NCBI GenBank assembly: GCA_037178675.1
Contig: JAYMGJ010000307.1
Location: forward strand, 1-64,000
Reading direction: 5' to 3'
Source: Scleroderma bovista
Lineage: Eukaryota > Basidiomycota > Agaricomycetes > Boletales > Sclerodermataceae
Length of the DNA: 64,000 nt
This document shows positions 41,837 to 53,889 of this stretch, piece after piece; the stretch's first letter is position 1, and each line of letters begins with the position of its first letter. A program made the position numbers and the translations under genes. The notes under the pieces are model-generated. The model saw nothing but the letters and a program-made list of their open reading frames with translations. It made no database searches and was not told the origin of the DNA.

Positions 41837-44800
41837 TCAATCGCACATGCTACGCGTGCACTGACTGCCCTTGGGCAGTCGTTGTACTGACTGAGCTCCA
41901 TGGAGCTCGAGATAGTCATCCAATGCTTCGAGATCCCTGCAGTGTGCATGCAGCTCCCAAGTAGAGTCACCCAGGTTCCATTTCACCAAGAATTTGACTT
42001 TATTGCCCACTCAATGGTGGGCAGTTATCTCATTGACAAGCCATTTGGCGTCGTCTGGGTTGCCCATGTCGTAGAAGGCTTGGGCATCCTGCTTCGGAAA
42101 GAGCCTATCATTGTTGGGCTCATGTCATCTCAGCAAGTTGACATGGAAGGTAGGATGTATTCGTCGGTCCTTGAGCTGTTGAGGCAGCTCAATAGTGTAG
42201 TTATCCGTCGTTGGATTACCCGCGACGACTCTCATTGGCCCAATGTATTTGGGCAAGAGCTTTCGAGCTCGTCCCTTAGGCAAGGTAAGGTTTTTGGTCG
42301 ATAGATACACTAACCCCCCCACATCCAGTGTTGGGGGATCCTTCCTCTTTTTATTAGCGTGGTGCATTTGTATCACGCGGCTCTCAATGATGGCATCAAG
42401 GGCCATCGCTAGGTTGTCCCGTGCCTGGCGGATGAATCCTTGGACACCAGGTGCTGTCTTTGGAGCACTTTCATGCTTGAGTTGTGACATTCGAGGCATA
42501 TATCCATATGTGAGCTTGAAGGGTGTGAACCCAGTTGATCTGCTCACACTCGAGTTGATCGCGAACTCAACCATGGGTACTTTCTCAACCCAGTCCTTCT
42601 GGTCTGGTGAGATCATACTGTGCAGAATCTGTGCGATTGTGCTGATCGAGTGTTCAGATGCTCCGTCCGTTTGTGGGTGAAATGCTGTTGACATCAGGAG
42701 TTTCACTCCGAGAAGTTGATGTGTTTCTCTCCAAAATTGTGATGTGAACTTGGTGTCTCAGTCAGAGACAATTGTCTCAGGCAGTCCATGTAAACAGACA
42801 ATTTCTTTCACAAAGAGCCATGCTAGTTGCGAGGCTCGGATAGTCATAGTCACTGGCACCAAGTGTATCAGTGAAGTCATGCGACAGAGCACAACCCACA
42901 AGTAGTTGTGCTCACCTTGTTCAGGGAACGGTCCCACGAAATCCATCACGATGGAGTTCCAGGGTCTTCGGGGAATCGGCAGAGAATGCAACAGCCCCAC
43001 TGGTTTCTCATTGCTCGTCTTTGTCGTCTGGCAAACAGGGCACGATCAACAAAATCGATCTACTTCCTTGCCGAGTCCTGGCCACCAGTACCACCTGCGG
43101 ATATAATCTGCCGTGCGCAGCGCACCTAGGTGTCCCAGCACCTTGTGCGCATGATTGATGATACATGCAGTCATTGAGTCCCCCTTCCATCGCGTTCGTG
43201 GAATGCAGAGGACTCTTTCACCTCCACTGTTCACAGCGTGGATCAGTCTGCCGTTCATGCTGAATGTGGGGTGATGTTTTGGCTTCTCAGCCACTTTTGC
43301 AAGTACCAGGTCATCCTTATATCCGGTTCTTACAGCTTCCATGAAGCTGTTTTGCTGTTGGAAATGGGTGCAGGTGGCAGGCGACTGCCCTGCAGATTTG
43401 AGTAGAGTGAGGTCTTCACTCGTATGTGCGGGAGCTGCTCTCTCCCTACTCGATTCTGCATGTTCACACAATTCTGCTGCTTCGATACAGCGATCCTCTT
43501 GCTTTCCGCACAGTCTATTGCCATGCCTCACGTCGTCTTGACTTGCTCTCATTGAAGCAAGTCGTAGCTCCCTTAATCGATCTTGGGGGAGGTCATCCCC
43601 CTCTGGGTTGAGTCTCATGTCTGTGTTTACCCAATTGATGCATTCATTCTGGACTCCCTCACCTCCTTCCATCTCATAGTAATGGGACAGACAGTCAGCA
43701 ACCTTGTTTTCAACTCCTTTTACATAGACGATTTCTGCATTGAATCGGGACAGATAATCCGTCCATCGGATCTGTCGACTCAATAGTTTTTGTTGAGTGG
43801 AGAGGTACTTCAGTGCCTCGTGATTGGTAACGATTTTGAATGGGAATCCAAGGAGTTTATCCTCCCATTTGAGAAGCGCTTTGAGTATTGCAAGCGTTTC
43901 TCGTTCAAACATCCGATAGTTATGTTGGGCATCTGTTAGCTTCTTCGACATGAACCCAGCTGGGCGGCATGTCTTCCAGTCTTCTCCCTGCCCGTAGAGT
44001 GCGCCCACTCCATACAAGGATGCATCGCATATGAGCCAAATCAGCTTGTTCAAGGTGGGGTTTATCAGCCTCAGTATCGTATATTTGCATGCGAGGTCCT
44101 TGATCGCTTGGAAACATCGATCATGAATTTCTCACCAGTGGAAGGGGTGTCCATTCCTCTGGATACCCGTGAGCAGTGTGGTGTACACTGACATGTCTGG
44201 CATGAACTGTGCCAGGTACTCGATGAGTCCAACAAATTGTTGTACCTCGTTCAGGTTGCGAGGCTTCCTCCACTCACATATCCTTGCCATTTTATCTGTG
44301 TCTGCGTGGACACCATGCTCATTGATCATGTGCCCGAGGCAATCGAGCTTTTCTGCATACAAGTCGCATTTTTCTTGCTTGAGATAGAATTCTGCCTTCA
44401 TTAAGGCATCGAGCACGAGTTGCAAGTGCCTCTCGTGTTCTTCTAGCATGTTACTGAACACGAATATATCATCGAGATACACATGGATGAACTGTCCAAC
44501 ATGCTCTCACAGTACCACCGTCATGAGTCGCTGGAATGTGGTGGGGGCATTGCAGTCTCCTTACTGCATGACCTGACTCAGGAATGTACCGAAGATAGTC
44601 GAAAATGCTGTCTTCTTAATGTCTTCTGGTTCCACGTGTACCTGTTCATACATGTTGGATAAGTCTATCTTCAAGTGATATCTCGCTCTCATGACATCCA
44701 TTCTGATCTGATCTTGGTCAGGGAATGGGGTCATGACCGTGTTTTCGTTGCGTTTCCTGCAGTTGATCACGGTCCTTAATTTTCCCGTCTTCTTTGGGAT

Positions 44801-45641
44801 GCATAGCATCAGTGCCGCCTGCAGCACACTAGCCATGATCCACCACTTTGCATTCATGTAGAGTTGGATCTTCTCTGCCAGTTGTGGCTTCAGAGAGTCT
44901 GGGCAGTGTGGCAGGTGGTAGGCGTACTGCTTCCCCTCGTCAACCAGAGGTATCCGATGATTCACTTCGTGGAGTGGGGGCAATTTTGCCACTACTCCGC
45001 CCAATTGATTCTTGTATTCGCTCAATATCCATCATGCAGTCATGGGATATCATTGTCTGCGAGTTTCTTCACGTTCATCGCGGCGAGTTGTGGGGGCAAC
45101 TCTAGTTTCTCAGTGGGGGAAGAATGCTTCCCGCGCATCTCTCCCCCTGCCCCGAGTCAATGAGCTGCTGGTGGACGCCCAATCTGCCTGTGAGCATTGG
45201 GCGTCATGCTCATTTCAGCCTCTACTGAATTTGCAATCGAGTGACCCTCGATCCAGAGTGTATCCTCGCCAAAGTGCACACTCGGTGAAGTCTCAGGAAC
45301 GGCAGACCTATTATACAGTCATACCAGTCGATATTGGTGACATCAAAGTATGTGTTGTGGGTGACATGTCCCAAGCGCACTGGTACATGTGCGCCATGGG
45401 TGATGGTTGAGCGACTACCGACACATCTTAGTTGCAGTGGTAGCTGGGACTCCAGTGTGAACATAGCCAATTTAGCTACGGTTGCAAATGCAGGACTGAT
45501 GAAATTTGTTGTGCTGCCAGTGTCGACCATTGTCAACACATCGCAGCCGTTGACCTTCGCTCGCACTACGAAGCAGGTGCACAGGTGGAAAGGTACCACT
45601 GGCATAGGGCCAGGCAGGCCTATCACTGTGTTCATGCGCAT
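41837..45641 (-). pseudogene. Element E pol
   Basis: Protease: MVDTGSTTNFISP and DCIIGLPFLR (45641-45222). RT: LCIPKKTGKLRTVINCRKRNE and YLDDIFVFS (45025-44132), with two stops between the halves. RNase H: LICDASLYGVGALYGQ (about 44040). Integrase zinc region HKVLGHLGALR...CPVC (about 43150-43020). Core: MDFVGPFPE, SD*DTKF (TGA 42758-42760 where SDRDTKF is expected), FHPQTDGASEHS. The C-terminus KFLVKWNLGDSTWELHAHCRDLEALDDYLELHG resembles the chromodomain-like tail of this gypsy group and ends at TGA 41837-41839. At least five breaks make it inactive. Confidence 0.88.
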
Positions 45642-45697
45642 TGCATATCAAAATGCGCAGTCTGTAGTGTTGCGATCCTTCACTGGCCACAACACCA

Positions 45698-48600
45698 TCA
45701 TTTGAGGAGCAGCTCCATCTGCCAGTTCCTCATCCAGAGGCGGGTTACAAAGCTCGCCTCGTACTCGCCGAGTACATATGGTCCGTCAGGAATAATGTTT
45801 CGATGTGGCTGGATATACACTGTATGTTCCCCACCTGTAGACATGCGTGCTCTACCAAGCCGGTGGTCAAGTGTGCAGAGCCCCTCCACTGTTTGAAGGA
45901 GCTCAAATTGCGACTGCTCTGTGTGTCGACTGACACGTTGAAGTGTCGCCCACATGTCCTGCAAGGGATGCCCAGCGAAGTTGATTCGCGCTGAGGTTCT
46001 AGCAAGGGCCGTACACAGATCCTCTGTAGTGTCCTCTGGTTGTTCCTGTGTGCCGTCCCTCAGGGCACTCAGCACCTGGAGTGTGTGGTTGATTAGACTG
46101 CGCACTCGGTTTGTACTCCATCAGATTATTGCAGCCTGCGGGTCACCTAGCAGGCTACACTCAAATATCCGTGCTACGGTTTCAAGTTGATTGAGGGGTT
46201 CATTGGTAGCCTCGAGCCTCTCTTGCACAAGACCCACAAACACCACTCCGGTCTCTGGGATGGTGTGCTCATGAGCCATCCATCCATCGTCATATGCCCT
46301 CCGAGCGCTCTGGCTAGGAAATGCTCGTGCTGCCTCCAAGCCCAGATCTTCCTTGAGCTCAGACGCAATGATGTGCCACCAATATAAGCGACACGTGAGG
46401 CATTCGCCATAATGGGTGAACCTGAATCGTTCATCCCACTCCCATCGAGGGTTCGCGTTAGTGGCCGGCATTGCAATGTTTTCCATCGTGTTTATTACTC
46501 CCCAGTTGCCAATCCCTTCATCGGCAGCTACATTCACTGGAGCATCTACATGCTTGTGGCCCTGTCCAGGGGCTGGGACCTCCAGTAGGTCGTTGATGTT
46601 ATCCTTGTGGTAGTCATTTTCGCGGGGTTCAACATTTGCGGGTGTAGGTACAGGGGCTGCACTCCGTGCCCCCTCGCAGTCTGACTCATTGTCGCTGTTG
46701 ACCTCATACCACTCAATGCAGATATCCATTCTGTCTCGCATGGTCATGGATGAGCAGTACACGACGTCCTCATCATGAGAGTCATGGGTATGCATCCGCC
46801 CAAGACAAGCAATGGGTTCTCCATCGCTGTCTCTGTCATCGTTGTATATGTCGATGATGTCTCCTTTGTCACTCGAGTACTGGGGGCCATCTACTGGATC
46901 CCCCTCATTGTCACTCCCTGGTGATGGGTCTTGGTTGTCCATGATGCCATGGGCAGTATTATCCTGCTCGCCAGTGTCTTCAGCGGTGTCAGGCTCCTGC
47001 ATGTCCGCCGCAAATAATCGGGCCTTATTTTGTTTCATTGGTTTGGGGCAGCAGTCTGTGAAGTGTCCCACTTCGCTGCAGTTGAAACATCCTGTGTCCT
47101 TCCGCAAGAGTGTCCCTCTTGCTTTCCCTGAGGCTCCACCTCCTCTATTGTAGGTGCCTCGACCAGCGTCCCTCGTTCCAGGCCGCTGGCCATCTGTTTG
47201 CTGCTGTCTCGCATTGGACAGCGCTTTCTTATACAGCATGTTTCCCCTGTGGAAATATTTGTGCCCATTGCCAGAGTTCTCAGAACTCGACTTCTCCTTC
47301 ACAGGAACACCTGCACTGGCCCCTCTAAATGAACTCTTCACTGCTTGAGTTCAGAAGTGATTGCTGATCATCTTCAGTGCGCTCTCCATCTTCTGAACCT
47401 CGACCAGGATTTGATCCATGGCTGAGTGTTCTGCAGATATTCCATGTGCCTTCACAACTCCTTCTGCCAACAACAACGGGAGTCTGTTGATGAACTTCCT
47501 CCTCATGGAATAATCATCCGGCAGCTGGACCATCCTGACCGCATGATGTCTCATGTCATTGTAGAACACGAGGGCCCCTTGCTCAGAGGAGTACCTCGTC
47601 TTATCGTACTTTTCAGCCGCATTCTGTGCGGATGCTTCGTGAATGAATTGCATGAAGAGTGTGCAGATGAGGTCCTCAAAAGTCCAGTAACGGATCATGT
47701 GATCCGGGCCTTCAACTTCCTGGTCACACCATTGGCCTGCTAAGTCTTCCAGACAGGCACCTGTGTACATGACCCTGTCTCCATAGTGGGCAGGGCCTGT
47801 CACTTTATAAATCCTGAACCAGCGCAAAACCTGGTTCACCCATTCGTCGAATATGTCAATGCTGTCCTGGCCCTTGTATGCTTTGGGCTGGGTTATCTTC
47901 ATCGACTTCACTTCTGGACCCGCTGGATCACCGGGTCAGCCGACAGCTTTGTATACACGCTGTCTGTATCAGTCGAGCAGAGTGTCTGTATAGCCACTCA
48001 TTCCAGGGGTCAATCCTCAATTCTGAGCTGTATAGCTCAGCTGATTATATTGCCCAGAGCGATTTGGAGTTCGTGCTGAGCACGCTTCTCTGCGCTCGTG
48101 ATGATGCCTTCTGTCATTGTCGCTGTCATTGTCTGAGGAGTCAGTTCCTCCTCCTCCTCCTGGTCCTCCTCCTCCTCCTGGTCCTCCTCCTCCTCCTGGG
48201 GGTGGCGGAGGCAGAAGGTTCTGGTACCTTTGGGCAAACAGGCCTTGCTTGTATTGAGGGACTTCCCTCACTTCTTCGCAACTTTCATGCCAAGCCAAGT
48301 GGGGTGGGATGTCTTGTGATCAGGTGTCTCTTGATGCCCCATCATTCTCTGCCTGCGGAGTGTTCAATGTCACTTGTCACCCACTCGTCCCGCGAGTGGG
48401 AGTGTTGAAGACAGTGAAGCAGTCTTGCTCCTCTTCATCATTGATTTCACTCTTGACAGTGAATCTCAGTGTTGGATTATCCGAGAATACATCCCTGCGC
48501 GATGTGTTCTCATTTCGAGGATCTGTTAGGAGAGCTACCCAGAGGCTGTCGAACATAGCCACCTGGTCTCCTCCTGGGACCAACCCGTGATTGTAGTCCC

Positions 48601-48841
48601 TTTCCTCGCAGGGTGTGTTTCGCCAGTCCTCAGTGAGCATCCCCATTAATTCTTGCATGGACTCCTGCACCTCACTATAACATAGAGGGTATGGTCCTTG
48701 GGAGAATGGGGAGGCAAAGAAGAAGGCATGATGGAGCTTGTGGAGTCAAGTCTCCCGCTCTCCTATCACTGGTGTACTTGCCAGTCGACTAATCCCCATC
48801 ATTGGGGTGCTTGCTGGCAGACTGGTCAGAGAGCTATCCAT
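45698..48841 (-). pseudogene. Element E gag
   Basis: It starts MDSSLTSLPASTP at 48841, 31 bp from the hAT insertion. A TGA near 48755 interrupts ERET*LHKLHH. A Pro/Gly low-complexity run (PPPPPGGGGGPGGGGG, about 48140-48210) precedes the Gag core (DIFDEWVNQVLRWFRIYKVTG at about 47850, then FEDLICTLFMQFIHEASAQNA). One CCHC knuckle, CFNCSEVGHFTDCC, lies near 47090-47050. An acidic region and a further helical stretch lead up to the protease. The pieces are in different frames. A long Gag with a separate C-terminal extension is usual in this gypsy group. Confidence 0.8.
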
Positions 48842-48872
48842 CCTCGTAGTGTTCCTTGAGGTCGTCGACCTC

Positions 48873-51800
48873 TAGGGCTCTGCATGGGTATACCCATGGG
48901 TCCCAGCAGCTGACCCATACCCATACCCACGTGGGTACATACCCATGCCTATGGGTCCATACCATATCATACCATGGGTATACCATGGGTATGCATGGGT
49001 ACAGTATTCAAAATATGGTAGTATTAGAATTCAAAGACTACATATGATTCTGCACCATTGTGTAGCTACTCTATCTCAATCGCATCCCAACCTGGTGGAA
49101 GCTCAATATCATCATCACCCTCAATTTCTTCCAAAGTAGCAACCTTCTGTATGTCAGTATTCTTTACTAACCCTTGGGCACTCCATGAACTAAGGCAGAG
49201 GAGAGCGCGAATGGATTGGGCAGACAGAGCATTCTGTGTATGCGATAAGAGGACACGGCCACAGCTAAAAATATGTTCAACATCTACTGACATTGCTGTA
49301 GTACAATAATCAGATGTTGAAATGGGCTCGATTAGTTGGCATACCTGGTATGGTTAAATAATCCATGGCCATTCGGGAGAGATGGGGGTATGTTGATTGG
49401 TGGTCATACCACCACTTGAGGGCATCACCTACGTTCTCGACATCTGCGGTGAGATAGGCATCAAGTTCATCTTTTGGTTGTGTCTTCTTCATGAGGGATG
49501 GCAAATTGTTGAAAATATTGGCGGGCTTGCCATTCTAAGGGGATATTAGGAATGTTTGAGTGTAGAATTAAAGTACATACCTGGTTTTCTGAGTCTGACT
49601 CATTGTCCAGTACACTAGGCACGTAGTGTGTAGCGTAGGATCCGTTGAATGTGTCTCAAACGAGTTCCTGAGTCATCGAAGTCCAAGCTGCTTCCCATCC
49701 AGCTGCCTTGAAGTATTCGAGCTTATGGTGGGGATGCAATACTGTCAAAGGTGGGTGAGGAATTGAAGCGTTCATTAAATAGACATACCGTGCGTACCCA
49801 TGGCAATGCGATACAGATCAGACGAATCAGTCAATGAATAATACCTGTTGAGGGTCTTCTTTGCAAGTCCAATGGCAGCCTTGATGGCTGGGTCAAGAGT
49901 TTGATCCAGTGTACCATTTGTAAATGTTTCATCGATGTAGTCGATGGCTGGGATGACCATCACAAGGTTGGGTGTACCACGTGAAAAAAACAGTGTTGCA
50001 TCCTTCAGACTCTGTAACATGTGACAGCATTACATTTGCGTGCACCAATCCAAAGCCAACCCACGCACCTTCAGTGTGTCTTGCAACTGACCTAACAAGT
50101 CCCACTCATGGTCATTGAGTGCGTAGGCCGTCAGACCAAGCTTGTGTTTATCAGTGATGTCCTCGATTGGTACCCGGTAGTCAACTACGAAGTTTGCCAT
50201 GTCAAAACTTGAATTCCACCTTGTTGAGACGTCGCACGGGATCATTTTGACAGGCATATCGAAATCGTTGAGGGTAGCTATCCAAGCAGGGAGGAGAAGA
50301 GTTGTAGAGTGAATTATTTTGAACAAGAGCTTTCGGATCTGCATGGATCATATTCATCAGTGCACTCATCATCATTTTATTTGACTTACTTTGACGAGGA
50401 TCATCTGCAGTGGGCGAATGTCTTCATCCAGTTGTGCATGCTTGGCATCTGTCAACAATGCCACCTCATCAACCCATCCCTCGATGTTATCTTCCTCGAC
50501 GTCTCCCATACTCTGCATTCCCATCCTGTGAACATCCTCGGATTCGTCAGCACTCTCGGTCTCCAAATCTCCCTCTGGGCTCCACAGACGCCCGTTCTTT
50601 GGTGTGTCAAACAATTTAATAAAACTCTTTGCCACTAAATTTGTGATATGCAGGACACATCTCACTCAACTGGCTGGACTGCTGCAGTGTGCGACCATTT
50701 CGCCCATGTGCTCAGACATTGTATCGTTTGATGATGCGTTGTCGCTTGTGGTACCCAATATCTTTATGAGTTTACCAGGTAAGTTTTGTGTATCATATCT
50801 AATCACACACCATGTCTGAATTCCAAACTCGTTTAGGACACTTGCAAAGGCCTTGGCAAGATTTTTACCAGAGTGAGACTGATGGTAACATGATTTCAGT
50901 AATTTAGTTACACTTTTATAGTGCATACCTTTGTGACCTCGACTACATTGAGTGTCATTGACCACGCCTTCCCTTCCTTTGTGAGATGGACTGAAAAGGC
51001 AACAAGTGCCTTGTGGTTAGGAGACGTCCATGCGTCTGTAGCAAAATTCAGTTCGCCCTCATATTCCTGGTGAGTAGATTAGATAGCAGTACACTGTCCA
51101 GAGAAGACTTGGCTAACCTGAAGCATTTCAACTATCTGATTCCATGTGTTTGCAAAAACAACTTTAACATCCCGCGACACTGTACTTGGATGTGGTAAGT
51201 AGTATCCTGGGTGACCAGTATTCATGAGGCATTGAAAACCACGGTCCTTAATAACTTCATATGGGTGCAGGCTCTCTGCTACCCAACGAACAATCTCGAC
51301 TCTGCAGGGACTCGTTACTAGCACTTGGCCAACCAATCGGAGAAGTATTTACCTTGTTCCAGCCTTTGTGTGTGGCTTGCTTGCGTACATTGTCACTTTC
51401 TTTTGTTCAAACACTGCTGTAATTGTCCCGTTTAAAGTAAATTTCTTGGAAATGTCACGAGCAACCTCGAGGCTAGCTGCCTCATCAATTGTATTCATGA
51501 AGTCTTCGCCCCAGCATTTTCTCGCATGCTTCCGCATATTGCTCGTGGATCCTTTATCGCCTGTGTCAAGAAAACACTGCACACTGGCCCTGCAACTCTT
51601 TCTGAGGCATTTGAAGACATGACTACGCCTCCCTTCACTATAGGTGATCTCTGGAATAGGTGCAAAGCAGGCATAGATAGAGGATGTCCAATCCTTCATC
51701 AGTCGCTCTGTTTTCTTGTGAGTAACAATGACACTCATACTCCAAACAAGTGTTTACCTAGCTCTGCATCTGAGGAGTCTTCAACCTCCTCTGTGATCCC

Positions 51801-52315
51801 AGCATCCTTCGGCTCTGTTGCATTGTTGGGCCTTGTGGGACCATTGTCCATGGTGGCATCTGTAGTACCTGTCTCAGTTGGTTCATTGTTACCAGTTGGT
51901 CTCTTTGCTGTTGCATTTGACATTTGGCTGTCATTTCCCCTTCTCTTCTTAGCCAAGCTTGTGGCCCCTGTGCCAACTCGTGTTGCCTTTTGTTTTCTCA
52001 TGCTGATCTCTCCAGCCATTTTGTGTCTGTAATGAAGGTGTCAGGTGATAGTAGGCAATAGTAGGTGTTGATACTGTTTTGTTCCTTTTGTGTCAAACAT
52101 GGAGTGCTTCTGTTACAAATAAAGTTTCACTAACCTTTAATGGTATAATTGGGTGTGAGTGTATAATGGATCTGACAGCAGGTGCTCCTGTGGAGCTATG
52201 GGTACTGGACCCGTGACCATGGGTATGTGGGTATCTGAGTGCTGACCCGTACCTATACCCATAGGTACCCATACCTGTGACCTGTCATGGGTCACCATAC
52301 CCATGCTGAGCCCTA
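48873..52315 (-). mobile_element. hAT DNA transposon, 3443 bp, with terminal inverted repeats and 8-bp duplication
   Basis: The ends are TAGGGCTCTGCATGGGTAT (left) and its imperfect inverse from TAGGGCTCAGCATGGGTAT (right), with one mismatch in 19. The target duplication TCGACCTC stands at 48865-48872 and 52316-52323 and is perfect. Both subterminal regions (48883-49010 and 52195-52305) are packed with CATGGGTA/TACCCATG words, the likely transposase binding sites. The inserted gene is a hAT transposase on the minus strand. An 8-bp duplication and this domain make-up are typical of hAT. Confidence 0.95.
49066..52019 (-). pseudogene. hAT transposase, about ten short introns, nearly intact
   Basis: The ATG at 52019 opens MAGEISMRKQK. 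Intron 1 is 51757-51708 (50 nt) and joins DSSDAEL to ERLMKDWTSS. A BED-type zinc finger follows (HVFKCLRKSC...STSNMRKHARKC). Intron 2 is 51352-51302 (51 nt). Later exons read EYEGELNFATDAWTSPNHKA, SHSGKNLAKAFASVLNEFGI, SDNASSNDTM, RCVLHITNLVAKS and DVSTRWNSSFDM. The dimerisation domain is IPAMSVDVEHIFSCGRVLLS, ending at 49066. Every junction I tried has GT..AG and keeps the frame. I see two clear stops, both TGA where Arg is expected (PAS*VRC near 50668; LV*DTF near 49656). The length and domain order are normal for fungal hAT. Confidence 0.85.
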
Positions 52316-52559
52316 TCGACCTCGGCTCAGGTGTCTCATATATGTCGTCGAGACCACTGGTCTCCTCACGAGCAAGGGCTCTGTTTACTTCCTAGGCGAA
52401 CTTGCCTCATACCGCCGTCAGCAGTGTTGGGCACTCAGTTGCCATGGGAAAATTTTTGACAAGCCCTTTCGGGCTCACTAGACCTTGTGGCACTCCTCAA
52501 GGTCATCCTGCGCATTGTCGTGCTAGTACCTATGACACTCATGTCCAGGTTGTTCAAAA

Positions 52560-52671
52560 AATGTAAGTTGTTGCTGGCTCTGATGACTGATAGTCACACC
52601 CTCAATGAACACGACCTGTGTTATATTGAGGGTAGGTGATGGTACAGTAGTAGAGTAGTTAGAAGATAATC
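52560..52671 (+). repeat. Copy of the LTR-like repeat of 37290-37400
   Basis: ATGTAAGTTGTTGCTGGCTCTGATGAC... to AGAAGATAATC is nearly identical to the copy at 37290. It marks the junction where element E leader sequence ends. Confidence 0.8.
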
Positions 52672-52698
52672 CCCCACTCCCTTTCATCTGCTTCATCC

Positions 52699-53022
52699 AT
52701 GTCCATTGCCCAGGAGGGTGTTACCCATCCCAATCACAGGTGGCTGCAGCCTGTCCTTGATCAGGCTCACTACCCCCCTTTCATCCAACATATCAACTCC
52801 TCAATGGTCCCCTACTACCCCTTTGATCTCCCAGAGGACTGCCAACAGGCTGTTGAGGTCATCTACCAGGTGGACATGCCCCATTTTGTGGGTTTTGACT
52901 CCAACAGTGACCTCTATGTTGCCATACAGGCCCCCCCTGAGATAGTTGTCATGGCTGTGGTTGCCCTCCTGGGAGCCCCCCTGCCCCCTGCCCCCCATGC
53001 TGGAGAGCTTGTCCACTCATAG
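52699..53022 (+). CDS. Hypothetical 107-residue frame, unrecognised
   Basis: An open frame from ATG to TAG at 53020-53022 has plausible protein composition (HRWLQPVLDQAHYPPFIQHI, YYPFDLPEDCQQAVEVIYQVD). I recognise no family. It starts just after the repeat copy and could be a fragment of a larger gene cut by it. No intron or promoter is evident. It may not be a gene. Confidence 0.3.
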   Translation: MSIAQEGVTHPNHRWLQPVLDQAHYPPFIQHINSSMVPYYPFDLPEDCQQAVEVIYQVDMPHFVGFDSNSDLYVAIQAPPEIVVMAVVALLGAPLPPAPHAGELVHS

Positions 53023-53889
53023 TACCCCCTCTGCCCCCCCTCTCTCCTATCTCCCCCCTATCACCCCCTCAGCTACATAGTGTGCGTTTTCAGGCAGTCT
53101 TGGCTGCCTGGCCCTGCCCATACCTACCAGTTGGGTGGTTATGTGGGTGTGTGGTCAGATCCCCTGGACTTGTTGTTTGGTAGTTTGATGTGTAGCCAGT
53201 AGAGTGCAATATGGGTGTTATCACCCGATGCACTATAATGAAAAAAAAGTACTGGTGAGAGTGTGTGGAGTAAAATGCACAGCATGGAGAATCAATGAAT
53301 ACAAAATATGGCATCATTATTCAATAGCTGGACTTTGACAAAACATCCATTGGTGAGCATCTATTATCGTTGTCATTTATGTCTGTAGAAAACACAACCT
53401 GTATTTTATGCCCACATATCCATGATATGATACAAAGCAACTATTTTCAATATTTAGGATGGACTATCCCACCAGCATTGTGAGTGACATGAAAGCAGGC
53501 AGAGGTGGGTGGAGGTGTTTAGAGTGACTCAGTTCTTGACACATCACTACATAAAAATGAAACATTCATCACAGCCTGGTACAATGGGACATTTCATTGG
53601 TATTTTTATGTGCAAGTGGGATGTCCCATTGCAGCCTCAAGGCTATCATGGGACATCCCATTGGTATTTTTATGTGCAAGTAGGATGTCCCATCACAAAA
53701 TCAAGGCTATCAGCAGACATCTATTGCAATGATTTCTCAATGACTCTCATCACTGTCATCATAGTTTTTTATCCCTCATCACCATCCCCTCTCATTATGG
53801 TCATCAGTCATTTTTCACACCTCATGTGTCATGCCAACTGAACCTTTTCTGCTCAACCATGATGGCAAGCTTCCATGCACATCAAAGTG
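53023..53889. repeat. Mostly featureless, with a two-unit ~70-bp repeat at 53575-53715
   Basis: The unit (A)TGGGACAT(T/C)(T/C)CATTGGTATTTTTATGTGCAAGT...GGATGTCCCAT occurs twice in tandem. Each unit contains the self-complementary pair ATGGGACAT/ATGTCCCAT. No gene is seen in the rest. Confidence 0.55.

Larger units (their letters stand above)
41837..52559 (-). mobile_element. Ty3/gypsy element E, decayed, 5' leader interrupted by a hAT transposon
   Basis: On the minus strand gag (48841-45698) is followed by protease, RT, RNase H and integrase (45641-41837). The family differs from A and B: it has the Agaricomycete type with GGG/PPP-rich gag and a C-terminal KWNLGDSTWELHAHC module. Leader sequence upstream of gag continues beyond the hAT insertion to about 52559 and then joins an unrelated repeat. 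No LTR pair was found on either side, so both ends may be lost. There are many stops and frame changes. Confidence 0.85.

Noticed and set aside
48120..48215. CCT-triplet run as an unstable microsatellite in a host gene
   Set aside because: It is the Pro/Gly run of the element E gag.
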